From contig DATKGG010000024.1 of the NCBI GenBank assembly GCA_035510855.1, positions 1 to 11,163 on the forward strand: DNA of 11,163 nucleotides, written 5' to 3'. This document shows positions 6,693 to 11,163 of this stretch, piece after piece; positions within the stretch are counted from its first letter, which is position 1; every line of letters begins with the position of its first letter. The notes under the pieces were generated by a model that was given only the letters and a program-made list of their open reading frames with translations, had not been told where the DNA came from and did not search any database. The translations under genes and the position numbers were made by a program. This stretch comes from Palsa-459 sp035510855 (GTDB lineage: Bacteria > Actinomycetota > Acidimicrobiia > Acidimicrobiales > RAAP-2).

Positions 6693-7829
6693 GTGGACAG
6701 TGAGCTGCGCGACGCGCTCGACTCGATCGAGGACCCCCAGCTCGACCTGACGCTCGGCGACGTCGGGATGCTGGGCGACGTGCGCGCTGATCCCGGCGCT
6801 GTACGCGTCGAGCTCGTGGTTCCCATCGACTCGTGGCCGACGATCGACCTGCTGCGCGAGTCGATCCACCGCGTCTCGAAGGACCACGGCGCGGGAGCGC
6901 CTGAGATCGTCGTGCGCTCGATGGACGAGACGGGCATCCGCGCGCTGCGAACCACGCTGCGCGCGAAGATGGGTGCAGAAGCGTCGTCGGCAAACGGCCA
7001 CGACCATGGCGGAGGTCGCGCCGAGCCGACGCCGCCGTTCCTCGAGCGCGGGAGCTCGACGCGGATCCTCGGCATCAGCTCGGGCAAGGGCGGGGTCGGC
7101 AAGTCATCGGTCACGGTGAACCTCGCCGTCAGCCTCGCCGCGCTCGGGCACCGTGTCGGGGTCCTCGACGCCGACGTCTACGGCTTCTCAGTTCCGAAGA
7201 TGGTCGCCGCAGCAGCCGAGCCGGTGATCCTCGGTGACACCGTCGTGCCCACCTACGCCCACGGCGTGCGGTGGCTGTCGATGGGCTGGTTCGTGAGCGA
7301 CGACCAGCCCGTGATCTGGCGCGGCCCGCTGCTGCACAAGGCGATCACCCAGTTCGTGACCGAGGCGTGGTGGGGCGAGCCGGACTATCTCATCATCGAC
7401 ATGCCCCCCGGCACGGGCGACGTCGCGCTCACGCTGAGCCAGGTGGTGCCGTCCGTCGAGATGTACGTCGTGAGCACCCCGCAGCCCGCCGCACAGCGCG
7501 TGGCCCAGCGCAGCGCCCTCGCGGCGAAGAAGCTGCGGCTGTCGGTGCGAGGCGTGATCGAGAACATGAGCTACTTCGTGGGCGACGACGCAACGCGCTA
7601 CGAGCTGTTCGGCGCAGGCGGCGGCGAGTCGCTCGCCCAGGACCTCGGCATCCCGCTGCTTGCCCAGCTCGCGTTCGTGCCGGCCGTGCGCGAAGGGGGC
7701 GACACGGGGCGCCCCGTGGCCGTCACCGAGCCCGGCAGCGAGATAGGCCAGGCCTTCGCGATGCTCGCGTCGAGGATCGACGCGCAGGGCCCCGCACGCG
7801 TCTATCGCCAGGAGCTCCGGCTCGGCTGA
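6693..7829 (+). CDS. mrp: Mrp/ApbC-family Fe-S carrier ATPase with N-terminal MIP18 domain
   Basis: This 378-residue protein belongs to the Mrp/NBP35 group of P-loop ATPases, which bind and transfer Fe-S clusters. An N-terminal MIP18/DUF59-like domain (about 1-90, with DPQLDLTLGDVG) is joined by a His/Gly-rich linker (NGHDHGGG, about 101-108) to the ATPase domain. The deviant Walker A motif GKGGVGKSS lies at 131-139. The family motif DADVYGFSVPKM (about 159-170) and the Walker B-like IIDMPPGTGDVALT are present. Proteobacterial Mrp proteins carry a CxxC cluster motif after the ENMS segment. This one reads ENMSYFVGDDATRYELFG with no cysteine, as I recall for other actinobacterial members. The GTG start is chosen by its ribosome binding site. 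It is divergent from the SufR-like regulator, which supports an Fe-S role. Confidence 0.93.
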   Translation: MDSELRDALDSIEDPQLDLTLGDVGMLGDVRADPGAVRVELVVPIDSWPTIDLLRESIHRVSKDHGAGAPEIVVRSMDETGIRALRTTLRAKMGAEASSANGHDHGGGRAEPTPPFLERGSSTRILGISSGKGGVGKSSVTVNLAVSLAALGHRVGVLDADVYGFSVPKMVAAAAEPVILGDTVVPTYAHGVRWLSMGWFVSDDQPVIWRGPLLHKAITQFVTEAWWGEPDYLIIDMPPGTGDVALTLSQVVPSVEMYVVSTPQPAAQRVAQRSALAAKKLRLSVRGVIENMSYFVGDDATRYELFGAGGGESLAQDLGIPLLAQLAFVPAVREGGDTGRPVAVTEPGSEIGQAFAMLASRIDAQGPARVYRQELRLG

Positions 7830-7853
7830 ACTCCTGCAATGCTCTTGCTTTCG

Positions 7854-7860
7854 AAGGAGG
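7854..7860 (+). promoter_or_regulatory. Strong ribosome binding site for the SDR gene
   Basis: AAGGAGG lies five bases before the ATG at 7866 and decides that start. An in-frame ATG at 7839 would add nine residues, but it would place this element inside the gene. The site lies in the 36-base gap after mrp. Confidence 0.85.
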
Positions 7861-7865
7861 CTGGC

Positions 7866-8714
7866 ATGGACGTGTCGGGGAAGACCGCGGTCATCACGGG
7901 CGGCGCGAGTGGGATCGGGCTCGCCACGGCGACACGTCTCGCGAGCGCGGGCGCGAGGCTCGTCCTCGCCGACATCGAGCAAGAGCCGCTGGACCAGGCG
8001 GTGAAGGGGCTCCAGGCGACCGGCGCCGAGGTGCTCGGGGTCGTGTGCGACGTCGCGAAGCTCGGCGACGTCGAGCGCCTCCGTGACGCGACGGTCAGCG
8101 AGTTCGGCGCGGCACACGTCGTCTTCAACAATGCCGGCGTCGGCGGTGGTCCGACGATCGATTCGCCGATCGAGATGTGGCGGTGGGTCTCCTCGGTCAA
8201 TCTCGACGGCGTCGTCTACGGCGTGCACGTCTTCTTGCCGCTGCTCTTGGAGCAAGACGAGGGTCACATCGTCAACACCGCGTCGCTCGCGGGGCTGGGC
8301 GGCGTGCCGGGCATGGGGCCGTACTGCGCGACGAAGTTCGCCGTCGTCGGGCTCTCCGAGTCGCTCTTCTACGACCTCGCGCTGCGGCGCAGCAACGTCG
8401 GTGTGTCGGTGCTCTGCCCGGGCTTCGTCCGCACGCGGATCGCCGAGTCCGGACGCAACATGCCCGATGACCTGAAGGGCCTCGCGCCGAGCCGTGAGCC
8501 CGGCGCCCTCGAGGGCGCCGCCTCCGCGGCGGTGGCGGCTGGCATCGACCCCGCAGTCGTGGCCGAGCACGTCGCCGGGGCGATCGAGCGCAAGGAGTTC
8601 TGGATCCTGCCGCACCAGCACGTCGCGGTGCGAACGACCGAGCAGCGCCTCGCGTGGATGCAGGGCGGCACGCCCGCGACGATCGACCTCGCCAAGGCGG
8701 CCAGGGGCGGCTGA
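7866..8714 (+). CDS. Short-chain dehydrogenase/reductase (classical SDR)
   Basis: This is a 282-residue NAD(P)-dependent oxidoreductase of unknown substrate. The Rossmann motif TGGASGIG lies at 11-18. An acidic residue ends the second strand (Asp36 in LADIE), which favours NAD(H) over NADP(H). NNAG is at 88-91. The catalytic tetrad is complete: Asn112, Ser140, Tyr153 and Lys157 (YCATK). The PG motif CPGFVRT follows (about 198-204). The C-terminal extension of about 70 residues after the core contains an alanine-rich stretch and a WILP segment, as in many actinobacterial SDRs acting on alcohols or ketones. It could be co-transcribed with mrp (36-base gap), but its strong own ribosome binding site and unrelated function make this uncertain. 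It ends one base from the stop of a convergent gene. Confidence 0.92.
   Translation: MDVSGKTAVITGGASGIGLATATRLASAGARLVLADIEQEPLDQAVKGLQATGAEVLGVVCDVAKLGDVERLRDATVSEFGAAHVVFNNAGVGGGPTIDSPIEMWRWVSSVNLDGVVYGVHVFLPLLLEQDEGHIVNTASLAGLGGVPGMGPYCATKFAVVGLSESLFYDLALRRSNVGVSVLCPGFVRTRIAESGRNMPDDLKGLAPSREPGALEGAASAAVAAGIDPAVVAEHVAGAIERKEFWILPHQHVAVRTTEQRLAWMQGGTPATIDLAKAARGG
8501..8520. repeat. Perfect 20-base palindrome inside the SDR gene
   Basis: CGGCGCCCTCGAGGGCGCCG reads identically on both strands over 20 bases, with CTCGAG at its centre. It lies in codons for the variable segment PGALEGA after the catalytic core of the SDR. A second short inverted pair (CCGCC...GGCGG) follows at once. It could form a hairpin in mRNA or bind a dimeric protein, but it may also be a by-product of GC-rich coding sequence. 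Confidence 0.6.
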
Positions 8715-8715
8715 C

Positions 8716-9888
8716 CTAGTAGCGGTCGACGCCCTTCGGGAGCCGGTCGGGCTTGAAGCCGAGGACGCTCACCGCGGTGCGGAAGGCGAACCGGTCCGTC
8801 ATGCCCGCGACGTAGCGCACCGCCTCGAACACCCCGTCGCCGTCGCGATCGTCGTCGGATCCCCCACGGGCGTCGGCGCGCTCGGGGATCTCGTCGGGGT
8901 GGGCCGCGAAGTGCTCCACGAGCGCCCGCAGGACCGTGACGACCGCCTCGCCCTGAGCGACCGACTCGTCACGCAGGTAGATCCGCTCGTAGTTGAACTC
9001 GCGGAACGACGCGAGCGCCTCTGCGTACTCGGCGTCCATCCCGATCACCCCAGTCGCGAGCACCGTGGCGACCAGGCCGTCGATGAAGGCGCCCAGCTGC
9101 TCACCGCGCCGCGTGCCGCACCGCTCGAGGACGATCGCGGGCAGCTGGTCTGGCGTGACGATGTGCGCGCTGACGGCGTCCTCGAAGTCGTGGCACACAT
9201 AGCCGATGCGGTCGGCCCAGCTCACGACCTCGCCCTCGGGCGTCGTCGGCGCGGGTCGCGACCACGAGTGGTTCGCGATGCCGTCCAGTGTCTCGCCGCA
9301 GAGGTTCAGCGACGCGAGCGAGACGTCCGCGCCCCACGGCGCGTGATCGAAGCCACCTACGACGAACGGGTCGAGCGCGTCCTCGCTCGCGTGTCCGCCG
9401 GGGCCGTGGCCGCAGTCGTGCCCGAGCGCGATCCCCTCGGCGAGTGCCACGTTGAGTCCCACCGCTCGGGCGATGCCGCCGGCGACCTGGGCGACCTCGA
9501 GCGCGTGGGAGAGCCGCGTGCGCTGGTGGTCCTCGGGGAAGATGAAGACCTGGGTCTTGCCCGCGAGCCTGCGGAACGAGCTCGAGTGCAGGATCCGATC
9601 CCGATCGCGCTCGAAGCAGGTCCGCCACGGGTCCGGTGCCTCGGCGTGACGGCGGGCGCCCGCGCCGATCGCCCTCGTCGCGCCGATCGCGAGCGTTGCT
9701 GCCTCGCGGTCCTCACGACGAGCTCGATCGATCCCCACGTTGTCAGCCGCGCCGCCGTGGGCGGGCTCGATGCGCGCGCTCGACGCTGCGTGAGCGAGCG
9801 TGACGTGGGTGCCGGCTCGAAACCCGCGCATCGTGGAGGCCCACCGACGGCTGCGTGACGACTCAGTGGGCGTGGGCACGACGGCCAT
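8716..9888 (-). CDS. dgt: dGTPase-family HD-domain dNTP triphosphohydrolase
   Basis: Members hydrolyse dGTP or other dNTPs to the nucleoside and triphosphate. Counting from the ATG at 9888 (390 residues), the metal-binding HD motif is His128 (TRLSH), His157-Asp158 (GHDCGHGPGGH) and Asp226 (SWADRIGY). The preceding segment RDRDRILHSSSFRRLAGKTQVF (written here only as a landmark near residues 95-115) is typical of the family. A flexible acidic run (SDDDRDGDG) sits near the C-terminus. The start is uncertain. ATG 9888 has a GGTGG-like element about ten bases upstream, ATG 9831 would give 371 residues, and GTG 9738 would give 340. The first about 55 residues of the long form are not recognisable family sequence, and clear similarity begins at REDREAATLA. 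The gene diverges from DUF3107 and converges on the SDR gene. Confidence 0.88.
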   Translation of the reverse strand: MAVVPTPTESSRSRRWASTMRGFRAGTHVTLAHAASSARIEPAHGGAADNVGIDRARREDREAATLAIGATRAIGAGARRHAEAPDPWRTCFERDRDRILHSSSFRRLAGKTQVFIFPEDHQRTRLSHALEVAQVAGGIARAVGLNVALAEGIALGHDCGHGPGGHASEDALDPFVVGGFDHAPWGADVSLASLNLCGETLDGIANHSWSRPAPTTPEGEVVSWADRIGYVCHDFEDAVSAHIVTPDQLPAIVLERCGTRRGEQLGAFIDGLVATVLATGVIGMDAEYAEALASFREFNYERIYLRDESVAQGEAVVTVLRALVEHFAAHPDEIPERADARGGSDDDRDGDGVFEAVRYVAGMTDRFAFRTAVSVLGFKPDRLPKGVDRY

Positions 9889-9943
9889 TGTGCCAAAGCC
9901 ACCTAGCATGCGGACGAGCCTCGAGCACCAGGGAGACGCGACT
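9889..9943. promoter_or_regulatory. Divergent intergenic region upstream of dgt and DUF3107
   Basis: The 55 bases separate the dgt start from the DUF3107 start. TAGCAT (9904-9909) could be a -10 element for the plus strand, but no good -35 is visible. AGGGAG (9930-9935) is a ribosome binding site eight bases before the GTG at 9944 and decides that start. If dgt begins further downstream (9831 or 9738), the promoter region would be longer. Confidence 0.4.
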
Positions 9944-10177
9944 GTGGAAGTTCGCATCGGAATCGTCCAGACGATGAAGGAGCTCGAGATCGAGCTGCCC
10001 GAGGACGCCGATCACGACGCGGTGATGGCCGAGGTCGAGGCCGCCCTCGCCAAGGACTCGGTGCTCTGGCTCACGGACCGCCGCGGTCGTCGCGTGGGTG
10101 TGCCCAGTGCACGGGTCGCCTATGTGGAAGTGGGCGCGCCCGCAGGGGAGCGCCGCGTCGGTTTCGGCACGCCATAG
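9944..10177 (+). CDS. DUF3107 family small protein
   Basis: This is a 77-residue soluble protein of the actinobacterial DUF3107 family; Mycobacterium tuberculosis TB9.4/Rv3208A belongs to it, as I recall. The recognisable pattern is an N-terminal strand (VEVRIGIVQTMKELEIEL), an acidic helix (about 18-34), and the C-terminal signature LTDRRGRRVGVPSARVAYVEVG. It ends in the RRVGFG motif. The molecular function is not known. The GTG start is set by AGGGAG eight bases upstream. A longer frame would run into the divergent dgt gene. The ArsA-like ATPase follows after 55 bases, probably in the same transcript. Confidence 0.85.
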   Translation: MEVRIGIVQTMKELEIELPEDADHDAVMAEVEAALAKDSVLWLTDRRGRRVGVPSARVAYVEVGAPAGERRVGFGTP

Positions 10178-10232
10178 CGGGACTGGGCTGCCTCGCCGTG
10201 CCCCCGGCTCGTCGGTCCTCGACGTGAACCCG

Positions 10233-11156
10233 ATGCTCGACCGCCGACTCCTGTTCGTCACCGGCAAGGGCGGGACAGGCAAGACCACCATCGCGGCGGG
10301 GCTCGCCTGGCTGCTCGCCGCCTCCGGACGGCGCGTCCTCGCCTGCGAGGTCGACGCCAAGGGCGACCTTGCGGCTGCCTTCGAGGCAGGCACGGTCGGC
10401 TTCGAACCGGCCCAGGTCCCCGGTGGCCCTTGGGTGATGTCCATGGACACCGAGGCGTCGCTCCGCGAGTACCTGAGGCTGCACCTCAAGATCCCCGTCA
10501 TCGGTCGCATCGGCCCGCTCGCCGCGGCCTTCGACTTCGTGGCGACCGCCGCCCCCGGGGTCCGCGAGATCCTCACCGTCGGCAAGCTCTGCTACGAGGT
10601 CCGCGAGCGCACCTATGACACGGTCGTGGTCGACGCGGCGGCGATCGGGCACGTGCTCGGCCAGCTGACCGCCCCTGAGGCGATCAACAATCTCGTGAAG
10701 GTCGGCCTCATCCACTCGCAGACCGGCTGGATGCTCGACATCCTGAACGACAAGGCGACGACCGGTGTCGTGGTCGTGACCACGCCCGAAGAGATGCCCG
10801 TCGTCGAGACCCTCGAGCTCGTCGACGCCCTCCGCGAGGCCACTGACGTCGACGTGGCGGGCGTCGTCGTGAACCGGACGTTGCCCGAGCTCTTCGGGGT
10901 CCGTGACGAGGCGACGTTCGCCTCGATCGCCTCGGCACGGTCGGGTCGCCTGGGCGATGCCAGCTTCGACGGGGTGTTCGACGCCACGAGGCACGCGACC
11001 TCGAGGCGACGCCTGGGCGCCGAGCACGTCGCGACGCTGCGCGACGGGCTGCCCGAGGGGCTGCCCATCGCGTTCCAGCCCTACCTGTTCACGCGAGCGG
11101 AGGGACTGCGCGCGACGCGACAGGTTGCCGAGTCGCTCGCCGGCGAGCTCACGTGA
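10233..11156 (+). CDS. ArsA/Get3-type ATPase, Rv3679-like
   Basis: This is a 307-residue P-loop ATPase of the anion-transporting ATPase family. The signature Walker A GKGGTGKTT is at 11-19, followed by the CEVDAKGD segment where ArsA and Get3 have the switch I region. Walker B VVVDAAAIGHVL corresponds to DxAPTGH, but the Pro-Thr pair is replaced by Ala-Ile. Further signatures are VTTPEEMPVVETLEL and VVVNRTLP. There is no arsenite-binding cysteine triad and no second ATPase half, so an arsenite pump is unlikely. The order resembles mycobacterial Rv3679-Rv3680, where two such ATPases are paired. The ATG at 10233 is preferred because it lies ten residues before the P-loop. An in-frame GTG at 10224 is also possible, and neither has a clear ribosome binding site. 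Confidence 0.85.
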   Translation: MLDRRLLFVTGKGGTGKTTIAAGLAWLLAASGRRVLACEVDAKGDLAAAFEAGTVGFEPAQVPGGPWVMSMDTEASLREYLRLHLKIPVIGRIGPLAAAFDFVATAAPGVREILTVGKLCYEVRERTYDTVVVDAAAIGHVLGQLTAPEAINNLVKVGLIHSQTGWMLDILNDKATTGVVVVTTPEEMPVVETLELVDALREATDVDVAGVVVNRTLPELFGVRDEATFASIASARSGRLGDASFDGVFDATRHATSRRRLGAEHVATLRDGLPEGLPIAFQPYLFTRAEGLRATRQVAESLAGELT

Positions 11157-11163
11157 CTGCCGT
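11153..11163 (+). CDS. Probable start of the next gene, cut by the window edge
   Basis: A GTG at 11153 overlaps the stop of the ArsA-like gene as GTGA and opens a frame to the window edge, of which only three complete codons are visible. This is the same coupling seen at two ccm junctions in this window. By analogy with mycobacterial Rv3679-Rv3680, a second ArsA-like ATPase would be expected. The sequence itself cannot confirm this. Confidence 0.4.

Noticed and set aside
8716..8760. An intrinsic terminator between the SDR and dgt genes
   Set aside because: There is only one base between the stops, and I found no GC hairpin followed by a T-run on either strand.
9811..9830. A tRNA T-arm-like stretch (GGCTCGAAACCC)
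   Set aside because: The stem has a mismatch, the loop does not match TTCGANN well, and no anticodon arm or acceptor stem can be drawn around it on either strand.
10233..11156. Interpretation as an arsenite efflux ATPase (arsA)
   Set aside because: It has only one ATPase half, lacks the metalloid-binding cysteines, and has no arsB, arsD or arsenic regulator nearby. The Rv3679-like assignment fits better.

Overview
The window is very GC-rich (about 70% by eye) and densely packed, with nearly all of it in protein-coding genes and strong G/C preference at third codon positions. I see no RNA genes, insertion sequences or CRISPR arrays. The DUF3107 gene beside an ArsA-like ATPase of the mycobacterial Rv3679 type, the CxxC-less Mrp protein and the codon usage point to an actinobacterium. 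A System I (Ccm) cytochrome c maturation operon fits a deep lineage such as Acidimicrobiia better than Streptomyces or Mycobacterium. This assignment is an inference.

Positions 2-4756 (+) hold a cytochrome c maturation operon: ccmC (5' end outside the window), ccmD, ccmE, ccmF, a CcmG/ResA-type thioredoxin, ccmH and a CcmI-like TPR protein. Every junction overlaps by 1 or 4 bases. CcmC and CcmD load haem onto CcmE (His143). CcmF with CcmH and the TPR protein would attach haem to apocytochrome. CcmG and CcmH handle the cysteine thiols.

Positions 4758-7829 hold what looks like an Fe-S-related module. A SufR-like winged-helix regulator and a NifS/IscS-fold protein form a minus-strand pair. This pair diverges from mrp (MIP18 domain plus P-loop ATPase) across a 65-base promoter region with a symmetric TAGTCTA element. 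The NifS-like protein is the most unusual item here. It keeps the catalytic-cysteine loop but has lost the PLP lysine and most other PLP contacts, so it is probably not a working cysteine desulfurase.

Positions 7866-8714 (+) encode a classical short-chain dehydrogenase with a strong ribosome binding site. It converges on a minus-strand dGTPase-family HD hydrolase (8716-9888). Divergent from that gene, DUF3107 (9944-10177) is followed by an ArsA/Get3-type ATPase (10233-11156). The next gene appears to start with a GTGA overlap at the window edge.

The sequence contains two tail-to-tail gene pairs, and each is separated by a single base. CTCGAG is strikingly abundant throughout.
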